Below are positions 1-8,277 of a stretch of DNA of 21,784 bases, one piece after another. The stretch is from assembly GCA_002696885.1 (NCBI GenBank), contig NZSO01000042.1:4356-26139 (forward strand), given 5' to 3'. The position numbers were made by a program, and so were the translations under genes. This stretch comes from Verrucomicrobiales bacterium. Lineage in GTDB: Bacteria; Verrucomicrobiota; Verrucomicrobiia; Verrucomicrobiales; DEV007. Within the stretch, counting starts at the first letter, position 1, and each line of letters opens with the position of its first letter. The notes under the pieces are model-generated. The model made no database searches and was not told the origin of the DNA. It saw only the letters and a list, made by a program, of their open reading frames with translations.

Positions 1-185
1 AATTTTGCGGAAAAATCACCAGTTACCAACAATTCGCCACTAACAATTGAGGCATCACCAGAATATTTTAACTGGCCTTTAGGTTGAACTAGATCTGAAT
101 CCTGTAATTCCCATATATCCTCATTAATTGTCCCGCTTATGAATAAAGATTCACTTTCGTTAATGGCTCGAATGTCGATTATCAT
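1..185 (-). CDS. DUF177/YceD-family protein, N-terminal part (runs off left edge)
   Basis: The minus strand reads from an ATG at 185-183 through 61 uninterrupted codons to the window edge. The end of the visible part, around residues 50-61, reads GELLVTGDFSAK. This is the characteristic stretch of DUF177 (YceD) proteins just before their conserved CxRCL-type motif, which would lie outside the window. Family knowledge: YceD proteins are small, sit next to rpmF (ribosomal protein L32) and take part in 23S rRNA/ribosome biogenesis in plants and bacteria. I predict rpmF further left. The start has one of the few plausible ribosome-binding sites here, TAGGA about 9 bases upstream. The gene is partial only because the window ends. 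Confidence 0.75.
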   Translation of the reverse strand, partial: MIIDIRAINESESLFISGTINEDIWELQDSDLVQPKGQLKYSGDASIVSGELLVTGDFSAK

Positions 186-318
186 TGATTTTGATTCCTA
201 TTTTAGATCATAAAAAGGATGTATATCCTACAAATAATAATCATTAAAATTGGAACTAAATTTAATCTTAGCAAAGACTAAAAGAAAATAATTATACTCA
301 TAGCTTAAATCTTGCTTG
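186..318. other. Divergent intergenic region between DUF177 gene and HEAT protein gene
   Basis: This 133-base AT-rich spacer separates two divergent genes, so it should hold promoters for both. On the plus strand TATACT at 293-298 matches the -10 consensus at 5 of 6 positions and lies 20 bases before the ATG at 319. No convincing -35 box sits 16-18 bases upstream; TTAGCA at 268-273 is 19 bases away. On the minus strand I see only the TAGGA motif before the DUF177 start. No hairpin terminator is visible. Confidence 0.3.
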
Positions 319-1395
319 ATGCCTGAAAAATCAAAAACTGATCACCAACAATCGTCTAAAGGAAGCTCCAAAGGCAATCCTTTGGCTGATGCTCTAGAGA
401 GGCTAGAGAGATCAGTCGCCCAGAGAGAAGGTAATAGGATGGCATCTTTAGTGAAACCTATCAAAGAGCTTGCTGATGAAACCAATGACTCGGTAGATGA
501 TAAAAGTTTTAAAAAAATACCTTCGGAAGAGAAAATTAACGAAGTAGTTCAAAATCCGAATCAGGTGAATTCAGTTTCTGTTAAAAAAGGTTATTTTTCA
601 AAATTAGGCCTTTTCATTTTTGTGCCTATTATTGTTTTCTCGGTTTTGATTGTAACGGGCATAATTATTTGGCCCCATGCAAAAAATATTATTAATAAAG
701 AATTTGCTGCAATCAAAGAGGCCTCAATTTCAGAAAAAGAATCACTCAATGATGGAATTATAGATAAGTTAGGTGATGTTAATTCTAGGCTCGATGTGCT
801 TTCTAAAAGTCTTGACCAGATTTCAAGTCTATCTAATTCATCTGCGGCCGATGTGTATCAAGAACTTGATTACTTAAGACAAAGAAATGAATTGATTTCT
901 TTGGGGGATTTAGCAATCCATAACGCAGATAGGAAATCATTGGATAAGCTTATATCTATTAGAGATAAAAATACAGATTCTCGATTACAATCTGGTGCGG
1001 CATCTGAAATCTTAAGAGTCAAATTGGCCTATATGAATGGTTTGAGAAGAGGGAGCCAATCAATACCCATAGGTCAATTATTCCCAGAGTATGATGTCGA
1101 TGATGAAGTTGATCTTAATACCGAACAATTGATTAGCTTGTTAGATGACCTTGAAGCTAGAGATGAGCACCGGGTGAGGGCAGCTTATCTTCTTGCTGAT
1201 AAAAGAAATGAAAAGGCTGCAACAGCCCTTGTTAATGTTGTTGCCAATGATGAAAATTTAGATGTGGTCAGAGAAGCGGCTATGACCTTTAGTGAAATGA
1301 CAGGGTTTAGAAATGATGATCTATTAGACGTTCATTCTTTAATTAATTGGTGGGAGAAAAATTCTGAGAAGTTTCTGCCTGAATTAAATAATTAA
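319..1395 (+). CDS. Membrane-anchored coiled-coil protein with C-terminal HEAT-like repeats, unknown function
   Basis: I do not recognise a named family. The 358-residue protein has a hydrophilic N-terminus (about 1-95, rich in Lys, Ser and Asn). One strong membrane span follows at about 96-119, then a segment of about 125-195 with Leu/Ile heptad character typical of a coiled coil. The C-terminal half holds two or more HEAT-like helical pairs; one is built around RVRAAYLLADKR and the last ends in INWWEKNSEKF. That WWE..n..kF ending is common in HEAT proteins of Verrucomicrobiota and Planctomycetota. The lack of a signal peptide and a span one third of the way in suggest a cytoplasmic N-terminus with the coiled coil and HEAT part outside the membrane; this topology is inferred. 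I chose the ATG over an in-frame TTG one codon earlier. No Shine-Dalgarno is visible. Its stop shares TTAA with the convergent neighbour. Confidence 0.75.
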   Translation: MPEKSKTDHQQSSKGSSKGNPLADALERLERSVAQREGNRMASLVKPIKELADETNDSVDDKSFKKIPSEEKINEVVQNPNQVNSVSVKKGYFSKLGLFIFVPIIVFSVLIVTGIIIWPHAKNIINKEFAAIKEASISEKESLNDGIIDKLGDVNSRLDVLSKSLDQISSLSNSSAADVYQELDYLRQRNELISLGDLAIHNADRKSLDKLISIRDKNTDSRLQSGAASEILRVKLAYMNGLRRGSQSIPIGQLFPEYDVDDEVDLNTEQLISLLDDLEARDEHRVRAAYLLADKRNEKAATALVNVVANDENLDVVREAAMTFSEMTGFRNDDLLDVHSLINWWEKNSEKFLPELNN

Positions 1396-2303
1396 ACAGT
1401 AATTTCAGAAATGATTTTTTCGAGTCTTCTTCCATACTCGACATAGGTTTCGAGTTGTTTTTTTGCTTTCTCTATAGGGTCGATATCCTCATCTTCCTCT
1501 TCATGAAACACAGATGCAATATGCGGTTCAATTGAGATAAATTCCCTGTAGTCAGATTTTTTTAGATCATTTAGAATTTCTCTTACCTTGCCCTCACCCT
1601 CACCAGGCATTGTAAATGTGCACTCATTCTTATCCTTATCCCAAGTGCCATCCTTTATATGTACATGGACGATCTGCTCCTTTAGTTCCTGATAAAAACT
1701 CCATGCATCTTGACGAGGATACGGTTTTGAAGCTGATCTGTCAGCATTAAAAACTGGGTTACCAGTGTCAAATACCCATTTCAAGTCTGGAATTTCATTT
1801 TGTAATTTCAATGCATGTGAAACGCTCATGCCACCGAAATTCATGCAGTTTTCATGAACCGGTGTAATGCCATTATCCTCAAATCTGTTTTTGATATCTT
1901 TTAACCTTTTGACCCTTTCTTCGAATAGCTGATCTTCGTGATCATTCTCATTTTCATCCTCAATAATTGAGTAACTCATGATACGTACGATTGATGAATC
2001 AAGCCTCTTCATTCTGTCTATGCATCTATTCACCTCACCAATAGTTATTTCGTAGGGATCTGTGATAGGGTGAGCCCAGTTACCAATTGTCGAACCAATT
2101 CCACATACCTTGATGCCGGCCTCATCTAATGCTTGTACAGCCAAGCTAAAGGCTTCTTCAGGAATTTCATGTATGCTTCCTTTTTCATGTTCGCCAACGC
2201 TTAGAAATCGGGCCTCAATATGCTTCCATCCAAGAGCCTTTGTTGCAGCTATTTGTGAGTCTATGCCGTCACCAGCTTCGTCGGCAATGCCAGTTAGTAT
2301 CAT
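1392..2303 (-). CDS. Sugar phosphate isomerase/epimerase, xylose-isomerase-like TIM barrel
   Basis: This 303-residue protein has the size and layout of the AP-endonuclease-2/xylose-isomerase-like TIM-barrel family (IolE, Hyi, tagatose epimerase relatives). The expected divalent-metal ligands are visible at strand ends: Glu151 (VHENC), Asp179 (VFDTGNP), His215 (HVHIKDG) and Glu259 (SIEPH). Family members isomerise or epimerise keto-sugars or inosose-type substrates; the substrate here cannot be read from sequence. An acidic segment (about 115-128, EDENENDHED) interrupts the barrel. It lies 34 bases downstream of a Gfo/Idh/MocA dehydrogenase gene on the same strand, a common pairing in inositol- and sugar-catabolic clusters, so the two probably act on the same compound. 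Cytoplasmic, no signal peptide. The ATG at 2303 begins directly with the first barrel strand (MILTGIADEAG). Confidence 0.85.
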   Translation of the reverse strand: MILTGIADEAGDGIDSQIAATKALGWKHIEARFLSVGEHEKGSIHEIPEEAFSLAVQALDEAGIKVCGIGSTIGNWAHPITDPYEITIGEVNRCIDRMKRLDSSIVRIMSYSIIEDENENDHEDQLFEERVKRLKDIKNRFEDNGITPVHENCMNFGGMSVSHALKLQNEIPDLKWVFDTGNPVFNADRSASKPYPRQDAWSFYQELKEQIVHVHIKDGTWDKDKNECTFTMPGEGEGKVREILNDLKKSDYREFISIEPHIASVFHEEEDEDIDPIEKAKKQLETYVEYGRRLEKIISEITV

Positions 2304-2337
2304 TGTATTATTTCTTTGGTTTTAGAAATCTATCTAA

Positions 2338-3507
2338 TTATGTCTTATTTGATTTTGCAAAGTCGTCAGCTGAGGCTGTTGCATTGGCATCGATTTTCTT
2401 TTTTTGAAAAGTGGAGCTGTCTCCTTTGTCTTTTAGAATCGCTGAGTATTTTTCCGCGTCTATTGGCAGTTGAATGGTTTTACCTTCCCAAGCAGATAAT
2501 AAGGCTGCGTTTGCCAATTCGACACTATGAATTCCCTCAACTGCAGGAGAGATTAATTCTTCTCCATCGGAAATAGAGTTGATGAAGTTTTGCATGATTT
2601 CAACATGCTGTCCTCCTCTTCCATGAATTGGTATTTCTACTTTCCATGTGTCAGGCTTAGAAAAACCCGACATAGATTCCAAACTAAATTTTGACGTTTG
2701 AGTCTCGTTTCGATCCCATTTAATGATTCCGTCTTCGACTGTAAGAACACCTCTGTCGGAGATTACTTCTAGCCTATTGACGCCAGGGCTTTCGCCCGTT
2801 GAAGTGATGAATGTGGCGTTTTTTCCATCCTTATACTTAAAGTAAAGTGTAGCGTCATCTTCGACCTCAATTTGGTGATAGCGACCAAAACCTAAAAATC
2901 CTGTAACCTCCTCAGGCATTCCAAATAACCATTGAAAAAGATCTAAATTATGAGGACACTGATTTAGCAAAACTCCGCCACCTTCACCCTTCCAGGTAGC
3001 TCTCCAGCCACCCATGGCGTAATAATATTCTGTCCTAAACCAATCGGTAACTGACCAATGAATTCTTTTCATTTCTCCCAAGTCGTCTGAATCAATCAAC
3101 CTTTTAAGGGTCTTGTAATGTGGATCAGTTCTCTGATTGAACATAGCAGCAAAGACCTTGTTTTTTCCAGTGCCTTCGTAGGCATTTATAAGTGCCTCGC
3201 AGTCACTTTTATCGACTGCTAAAGGTTTTTCCATCAGAACGTGTAGATTTGCCTCCAATGACTTGATGCCGATTTCTTTATGCGAGGGGTGGGGGGTACA
3301 AATATGGATGGCATCGATGAGACCAGAATTAATCATTTCGTCAACATCGGTGAATTGTTGTTCACCCTCTCTTTTCTCAGGTAAGGATCCTGAAACGTCA
3401 CAGATAGCAGTTAGGTCAACTCCAGTAACATTTCCTTTTATAATATTTTCTCTATGGGCTCTGCCCATATTGCCTAAACCCACTATTCCATATTTAACTT
3501 TTTCCAT
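2338..3507 (-). CDS. Gfo/Idh/MocA family NAD(P)-dependent oxidoreductase
   Basis: This 389-residue cytoplasmic protein opens with a Rossmann nucleotide-binding motif, GIVGLGNMGRAH (residues 7-18). The family signature EKPLA at 93-97 provides the catalytic Lys94. The second-domain GGGVLLNQCPHNLDL element (176-190) carries the usual catalytic-site His186/Asp189 pair. Family members oxidise or reduce sugars, inositols or their phosphates at the expense of NAD(P). The C-terminal 30 residues are charged and low in complexity, beyond the usual fold. The gene starts 24 bases after the topB stop and is followed after 34 bases by the TIM-barrel gene, suggesting a three-gene transcript. I infer a catabolic pair with the downstream isomerase/epimerase; the substrate is unknown. 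No Shine-Dalgarno precedes the ATG. Confidence 0.9.
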   Translation of the reverse strand: MEKVKYGIVGLGNMGRAHRENIIKGNVTGVDLTAICDVSGSLPEKREGEQQFTDVDEMINSGLIDAIHICTPHPSHKEIGIKSLEANLHVLMEKPLAVDKSDCEALINAYEGTGKNKVFAAMFNQRTDPHYKTLKRLIDSDDLGEMKRIHWSVTDWFRTEYYYAMGGWRATWKGEGGGVLLNQCPHNLDLFQWLFGMPEEVTGFLGFGRYHQIEVEDDATLYFKYKDGKNATFITSTGESPGVNRLEVISDRGVLTVEDGIIKWDRNETQTSKFSLESMSGFSKPDTWKVEIPIHGRGGQHVEIMQNFINSISDGEELISPAVEGIHSVELANAALLSAWEGKTIQLPIDAEKYSAILKDKGDSSTFQKKKIDANATASADDFAKSNKT

Positions 3508-3531
3508 GGATTGAATAATTTTTGATTAAAA

Positions 3532-6096
3532 TTAGTCTTCTTTTTTTGAAGCTACTTTCTTTTTTGCGCGAGGTGGAAACTCCCATCCCAATTTACCAGT
3601 TGATTTATCTAAAAGTAAATGAGCGTTGAAAGGTCTGCCTTTTTTGGATATGAATCCATCAATTACTTCGGTTTTTCCTTCTTCAAATAATTTCACTACT
3701 TGTTCTTTAGGAAGTTCCTTTTTCAGGATTTCCTTGGAGATTCTAGTTCCACCTTTTTGTTTATCAGGAGCCATCTCAGGACAAATGTAAGCTCTATCAG
3801 TCTCATAAACTTTTACAGTGGTTCCATCTTCCAGAAGGGTACTTGTAAGAAGCTGGTCATCGCTAAGATTTTTAGCTTCCTCTTCTCTTTCTTCATCGCC
3901 TTCAAATATGAACTCTGGTTTCCACCCACCTTTAGCTCCCTGTGTCATTTGAAGTTCAGCTGTGAAGGGTTGTCCAAAACGGTTTTTGAATGTTTCGAAA
4001 GGACCAATACGACCTTTCTCCAGAAGATCCTTAGCTTGATCTGGTGTAATTTCGTGACTCGCAATATATTTATTCAGCTTAAATTTACACTCTTGAGATT
4101 TACACTCATAACTTCCATCAGTTTGTTTGAATGATCCTTCTTGGCAGTCAGGGCAGGTTGCAACCAAGTCATCAAAAACCCTATTCGCTAATTCATCTAT
4201 TTTCAATGAGGTACGGTTTACTATTTCTTCAGTAAGAGTTTTTATCTCTTCCATAAAGATTTCCCTGCTAAGGTTTCCGCTTTCCATTTGCTTTAGTTTA
4301 TACTCCCATTCACCAGTCAGCTCTGGGGATCTCAACGCATCGATTCCAATGTCATTTAATAGATCAATGAGAGCTAACCCTTTATTTGAAACTACAAGGT
4401 CTCTTTTTTGCTGTTCGTGCCTGAAAAGATACTTGTGTGCAATCAGGCCCTCAATAATAGCAGCCCTTGTCGCAGGAGTTCCAAGTCCACGCTCTTTCAT
4501 AGCTTCTTTCAACTCATCATCATCAATCCTTTTGCCAGCCGTTTCCATTGCACCCAGTAAGGTTGCTTCATTATATCGAGCTGGGGGTTTTGTGACCTCG
4601 GATTTTATTTCTATTTCTGAGGCGTTTGCTTGGTCACCAGTTTCTGCGGGAATTAGCTCGTTTTTTTCAGTGGCAACACCAGGTTTACGCCCATAAACCT
4701 CTAAAAATCCTGGGGTTACTAGGATTTTACCAGTCGTTAAGAATGAATCATTTTGTATCCTTGTAATCCTTCTGGTTGTTTCAAATTCCGCTGATGGGTA
4801 AAAGATAGCAATCAATCTTCTTGTAACTAGGTCATATATCTTTTGCTCTTGTTCCTTGAGGTTTGCAGTGGGTATTTTACCTGTCGGAATAATGGCAAAG
4901 TGATCACTGATCTTGGAGTCATTAAAAATTCTTTTGTTCGGCTTTATCCAATTGTTTTTGATAACTTTTGATGCGCTATCAATGACCTGCTGATGCAGCG
5001 AAGTGCTTGAAATTGAATTAGAGAAATCATTGATATTAGACTTTATAGTATCAATATAATCTTCGGGGAGACACTTTGAATCTGTTCTTGGGTAAGTCAG
5101 TAATTTGTGTCTTTCGTATAGAGATTGAGCAATAGCTAGCGTGTTCCTAGCACTAAAACCAAACTTACTCGAAGCCTCACGCTGTAGAGTTGTTAAATCG
5201 AACAGCTGAGGTGGAGCTTGTTTTGCTGGTTTTTTATTTTCTTCAATGATTCCAGTTTTCCCAATACATCTATCATGAATTTCATTAGCCTCTTTCTCAG
5301 TCCATATTCTTTCAGCTTTCAGTTGATCGTTCGTGGCATCTTTTTCAAAAGTTTCTCTAAACCACTTCCCGCTGTAGGAGCCATTTTCTGTCTCAAAGTT
5401 AGTATGTATTTCCCAATAATCTTGAGGAGAAAAATTTCTAATCTCTCTTTCTCTTTCACTTAAAATGACCAGAGTTGGAGTTTGTACTCTTCCTGCAGTC
5501 GTAACATTAAAACCTCCATGTCTTGAGTTAAAAGCTGTGAGTGCTCGCGTGCCATTAAGGCCCACCAGCCAATCACTTTCTGATCTGCATAGAGCAGCCT
5601 GCGCCAACGGAACCATTTCATCGTCATCTCGAAGCGAATGGTAAGCGTTAATAATGGAGTTGTTGGTCATGGACTGCATCCACATCCTTTTAAGAGTTTT
5701 TTCAACTCCGGCAATTTGAATGACGTAGCGGAATATTAATTCTCCTTCTCTTCCTGCGTCACAAGCATTAATAATGGTTTCAACCTCCTTACGTTTAATT
5801 AGTCTTTTTAATAGATTGAGCCTGCTTTCACTCTTTGCTATTGGCTGAATTTCAAATTTTTCTGGAATAACTGGAAGGTGTTTAATTCCCCATGGTAATT
5901 TCTTTCCATTAGGCCCTGAGGGCATTTTAAGCTCAACTAAATGGCCTACTGCAGATGCTATTATTGCCTCCTCAGACTCAAAGTATGTATTGCGATCTTT
6001 ACCTTTTTTTTCAAATTTACCCAGCTCTTTGGACAGTACTTTGGATAGGTCTGTCGCAACACTTGGTTTCTCAGCTATTATAAGGATTTTAGACAT
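3532..6096 (-). CDS. topB: DNA topoisomerase III (type IA)
   Basis: This 854-residue enzyme relaxes and decatenates DNA by passing single strands through a transient 5'-phosphotyrosine break. The N-terminal TOPRIM domain shows the AEKPS start (Glu9) and ACDAGREGE (111-119) with acidic metal ligands. The catalytic tyrosine is Tyr335 in LLTYPRTDS. SDHFAIIPT at about 397-405 and GLGTPATRAAIIE at about 537-549 are further type IA landmarks. The C-terminus carries a four-Cys zinc-ribbon-like motif (Cys648, 651, 665, 670). Two copies of the small topoisomerase III C-terminal repeat follow, ending near 730 and 840 (GxFxxFKNRFGQPFTA and DGFISKKGRPFNAHL). A lysine-rich tail closes the protein. It is longer than E. 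coli TopB (about 650) because of these modules. It heads a probable transcript with the Gfo/Idh and TIM-barrel genes. The 170-base upstream gap has a 17-bp palindrome. Confidence 0.95.
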   Translation of the reverse strand: MSKILIIAEKPSVATDLSKVLSKELGKFEKKGKDRNTYFESEEAIIASAVGHLVELKMPSGPNGKKLPWGIKHLPVIPEKFEIQPIAKSESRLNLLKRLIKRKEVETIINACDAGREGELIFRYVIQIAGVEKTLKRMWMQSMTNNSIINAYHSLRDDDEMVPLAQAALCRSESDWLVGLNGTRALTAFNSRHGGFNVTTAGRVQTPTLVILSEREREIRNFSPQDYWEIHTNFETENGSYSGKWFRETFEKDATNDQLKAERIWTEKEANEIHDRCIGKTGIIEENKKPAKQAPPQLFDLTTLQREASSKFGFSARNTLAIAQSLYERHKLLTYPRTDSKCLPEDYIDTIKSNINDFSNSISSTSLHQQVIDSASKVIKNNWIKPNKRIFNDSKISDHFAIIPTGKIPTANLKEQEQKIYDLVTRRLIAIFYPSAEFETTRRITRIQNDSFLTTGKILVTPGFLEVYGRKPGVATEKNELIPAETGDQANASEIEIKSEVTKPPARYNEATLLGAMETAGKRIDDDELKEAMKERGLGTPATRAAIIEGLIAHKYLFRHEQQKRDLVVSNKGLALIDLLNDIGIDALRSPELTGEWEYKLKQMESGNLSREIFMEEIKTLTEEIVNRTSLKIDELANRVFDDLVATCPDCQEGSFKQTDGSYECKSQECKFKLNKYIASHEITPDQAKDLLEKGRIGPFETFKNRFGQPFTAELQMTQGAKGGWKPEFIFEGDEEREEEAKNLSDDQLLTSTLLEDGTTVKVYETDRAYICPEMAPDKQKGGTRISKEILKKELPKEQVVKLFEEGKTEVIDGFISKKGRPFNAHLLLDKSTGKLGWEFPPRAKKKVASKKED

Positions 6097-6194
6097 TTTT
6101 GGAATTTGAACCTAGAATGCATTTTATGAATTAAGCAAATGCGTTTATGAAAAATGACAAAAATTCCGGAAAATTCACACAATTTTTATAAGAT

Positions 6195-6211
6195 TAATGA
6201 TTCAATCATTA
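6195..6211. repeat. 17-bp palindrome in the topB/aroB gap
   Basis: TAATGATT, one central C, and AATCATTA form a perfect inverted repeat in the 170-base spacer between the aroB stop (6267) and topB start (6096). It lies about 100 bases upstream of the topB ATG, where a regulator could bind. A weaker pair, GCATTT (6119-6124) and AAATGC (6137-6142), lies nearer the start, and an 8-bp TTCCGGAA palindrome lies between. An AT-rich 8-bp arm can arise by chance, so an operator role is only a possibility. No U-tract follows, so it is not an intrinsic terminator for aroB. Confidence 0.4.
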
Positions 6212-6266
6212 GATATGAATCGTTAAACAAACGCAAACTATGAGAAAGGAGCTATTTAGCCTGTAA

Positions 6267-7352
6267 TTATTTTCGTATGAAATTTATAGCCGAATTAATG
6301 TCATGCTCAGTAACATCTTCACTGAGTTCGGCTTCACCAAGTTTGTTCAAAACAACAAATCGTATTTTACCGTTTTTAAACTTCTTATCTGATCTCATAA
6401 CATTTAAAAGATCTTCGTTAGAAATTGAATCCTCTAGCTTTGTGGGAAGATTAAATTTTTTGAGAGCGTTGATAATTACTCGATTTTCAGAATCTGATAA
6501 GTGAGAAGTTTCAGATGATATTTTGTTGGCGGCAATCAACCCCAGGCTAATTGCTTCACCATGTAAATATTTACCATAGCCACCGGCAGCCTCAATGGCA
6601 TGACCAATGGTATGGCCATAATTTAAAAGGGCTCTTAGTCCACTTAATTCTTTTTCGTCCTCTTCAACTATCCTGGCCTTGATTTTTACGTTTTGAATAA
6701 TCAACTCATCAAGATTTTCTCTTCCATCAATATTCATTATTTTTTCAAACATTGATTCGTCGCGTATGGCTGCATGTTTGATAACTTCCGCAAAGCCTTC
6801 GTTAAATTCTCTATCAGGTAATGAGCCGAGTGTGAGTGTGTCAGTAATTACTAGTCTTGGATGATAGAATGAACCAATAAGATTTTTGCCTTCTGGTGTA
6901 TTCACTCCGGTTTTTCCTCCTACAGCGCTGTCTACTTGCGAAACGATAGTCGTTGGAATTTGGATTAATGGTATACCTCTATAAAATACTGATGAAACTA
7001 AGCCTGCTAGATCGCCTATTACTCCGCCACCTAAAGCAATAACAAATGCATGACGGTCATGGCCTGCCTTAATCATTTTCCGACAAATATTTTCAACAGA
7101 CTCCAATGACTTAGAGGCTTCGCCTGCCTCGACCTCGATTAGCTCTGTATCTATTTCATTTTTTTTAAGAGACTCAGTGACCTGTGAAGCATAAAGGGGA
7201 GCCACATTTGAGTCACTAATTAATGCGCACTTTTTACCGACATTTAATTGAGAGATTAATTGACCGCAATCTTTTAGAATTCCTTTTCTAACAATTACCT
7301 CATAGTAATTATCCTTAAGTTCAACTTTTACTGAATTTTGATTAAATGACAT
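6267..7352 (-). CDS. aroB: 3-dehydroquinate synthase
   Basis: AroB converts DAHP to 3-dehydroquinate, step two of the shikimate pathway, using NAD and a divalent metal in the cytoplasm. The 361-residue length matches the family. Visible signatures are the NAD-binding GGGVIGDLAG (108-117), the QIPTT segment (131-135), GGKTGVN (145-151) and KNLIGSFYHP (156-165). Metal ligands are expected at Glu189 (FAEVIKH), His247 (NYGHTIGH) and His264 (HGEA). The ATG lies inside the end of miaA, overlapping it by 11 bases, so translation is probably coupled to miaA. The gene closes the unit RRM gene - miaA - aroB. No terminator hairpin with a U-tract is visible after the stop. Confidence 0.97.
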   Translation of the reverse strand: MSFNQNSVKVELKDNYYEVIVRKGILKDCGQLISQLNVGKKCALISDSNVAPLYASQVTESLKKNEIDTELIEVEAGEASKSLESVENICRKMIKAGHDRHAFVIALGGGVIGDLAGLVSSVFYRGIPLIQIPTTIVSQVDSAVGGKTGVNTPEGKNLIGSFYHPRLVITDTLTLGSLPDREFNEGFAEVIKHAAIRDESMFEKIMNIDGRENLDELIIQNVKIKARIVEEDEKELSGLRALLNYGHTIGHAIEAAGGYGKYLHGEAISLGLIAANKISSETSHLSDSENRVIINALKKFNLPTKLEDSISNEDLLNVMRSDKKFKNGKIRFVVLNKLGEAELSEDVTEHDINSAINFIRK

Positions 7353-8250
7353 TTTGCATTGAATTAATTTTAGTCATTATTTTTTCGGTTGATGAACTTG
7401 GATCGTCATTGGCATTAAGGCAAATTTTTTGAAATCCACTTTCTCTCTTAAACCATGTTATTTGTCTCTTTGCATAATTTCTTGAATGTTTTTGGATGGT
7501 TGAAATTGATTCCTCGAGACTGATTTCTCCATTTAGATATTTTTGGATTTCTCCTATTCCTATAGCCTTTTTAGCAGTTTCAGATAAGTTTTTTGGTAAT
7601 GCTTTTATTTCTTCAACTGCACCGCAGTTAAACATCTCAATTACTCTTGAATCTATTCTCTGATAAAGTTCTTCTCTAGGCCTTTCTATAATTAATCCAT
7701 TGAATGATGTTGTTTTTTGTTTCCAAGCATTTTTTATTTGTGACATAGGCTGTCCACATTGGATGGATATTTCGAGTGCTCTTATCACATATCTCTTGTT
7801 TTTTAAATTCATGTTCAGGGCACCCTCTGGGTCAATCTTAATTAACTTTTGAACCAATTCTTCTATTGATAATTTCTCTAAGTCTTGCCTAAGCGTTTCA
7901 TCGACAGGTGGTAAATCTAATAGTCCATGAGTTAAGCTTTTTATGTATAAACCACTTCCACCAGTAACTATCGGTAGTTTTTTATTATTTTGGATTTCTT
8001 TGATTTTATCTTTGGCCAGTGATGAATACTTACCGGCATTAGATTCTTGATCCAAATCTAAAACACCATATAGATGATGAGGAGCTCTACTCAATTCATT
8101 GCTATTAGGTGCAGCTGTAATAACGTCGATCCTTTTATACAATTGAAAAGCATCGGCATTTACAATTTCTGCATTTAGGCTCTTAGCAATGAGGGACGCT
8201 AATGAGCTTTTTCCAGAACCGGTAGGGCCAACGATGTAAAGTGCCCTCAT
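7342..8250 (-). CDS. miaA: tRNA dimethylallyltransferase
   Basis: MiaA transfers a dimethylallyl group to N6 of A37 in tRNAs that read UNN codons. The P-loop GPTGSGKS lies at residues 8-15. The next conserved block reads DAFQLYKRIDVITAAP (33-48), a variant of the usual DS..(V/I)Y.G.DIGTAKP. The aspartate and glutamine-type residues are kept, but the GTAKP element has become ITAAP. GGSGLYIKSL (about 97-106) and the C-terminal basic NYAKRQITWFKRE segment are typical. The length of 302 is normal. It starts 27 bases after the RRM gene and its stop lies inside aroB. Context suggests co-expression of an RNA-binding protein and a tRNA modification enzyme. No Shine-Dalgarno precedes the ATG. Confidence 0.95.
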   Translation of the reverse strand: MRALYIVGPTGSGKSSLASLIAKSLNAEIVNADAFQLYKRIDVITAAPNSNELSRAPHHLYGVLDLDQESNAGKYSSLAKDKIKEIQNNKKLPIVTGGSGLYIKSLTHGLLDLPPVDETLRQDLEKLSIEELVQKLIKIDPEGALNMNLKNKRYVIRALEISIQCGQPMSQIKNAWKQKTTSFNGLIIERPREELYQRIDSRVIEMFNCGAVEEIKALPKNLSETAKKAIGIGEIQKYLNGEISLEESISTIQKHSRNYAKRQITWFKRESGFQKICLNANDDPSSSTEKIMTKINSMQNVI

Positions 8251-8277
8251 CTTATAATATAAGGTACCAGAGAAATT

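Noticed and set aside
4127..4696. A 189-codon open frame on the plus strand inside topB
   Set aside because: It is antisense to well-conserved topoisomerase sequence, Ser/Phe-rich and without recognisable domains; typical of the complement of an AT-rich gene.
4891..4900. AGTGATCACT-type 10-base palindrome within topB
   Set aside because: Ten-base palindromes are expected by chance several times in a window of this size.
2338..6096. Idea that topB, the dehydrogenase and the TIM barrel form a defence or mobile module
   Set aside because: No integrase, nuclease, repeats or composition change accompany them, and topB looks like an ordinary full-length housekeeping enzyme.
6246..6304. AAGGAG followed by an ATG at 6277 on the plus strand, suggesting a small gene
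   Set aside because: The spacing of about 25 bases is too long for a ribosome-binding site, and the frame is antisense to the conserved end of aroB.
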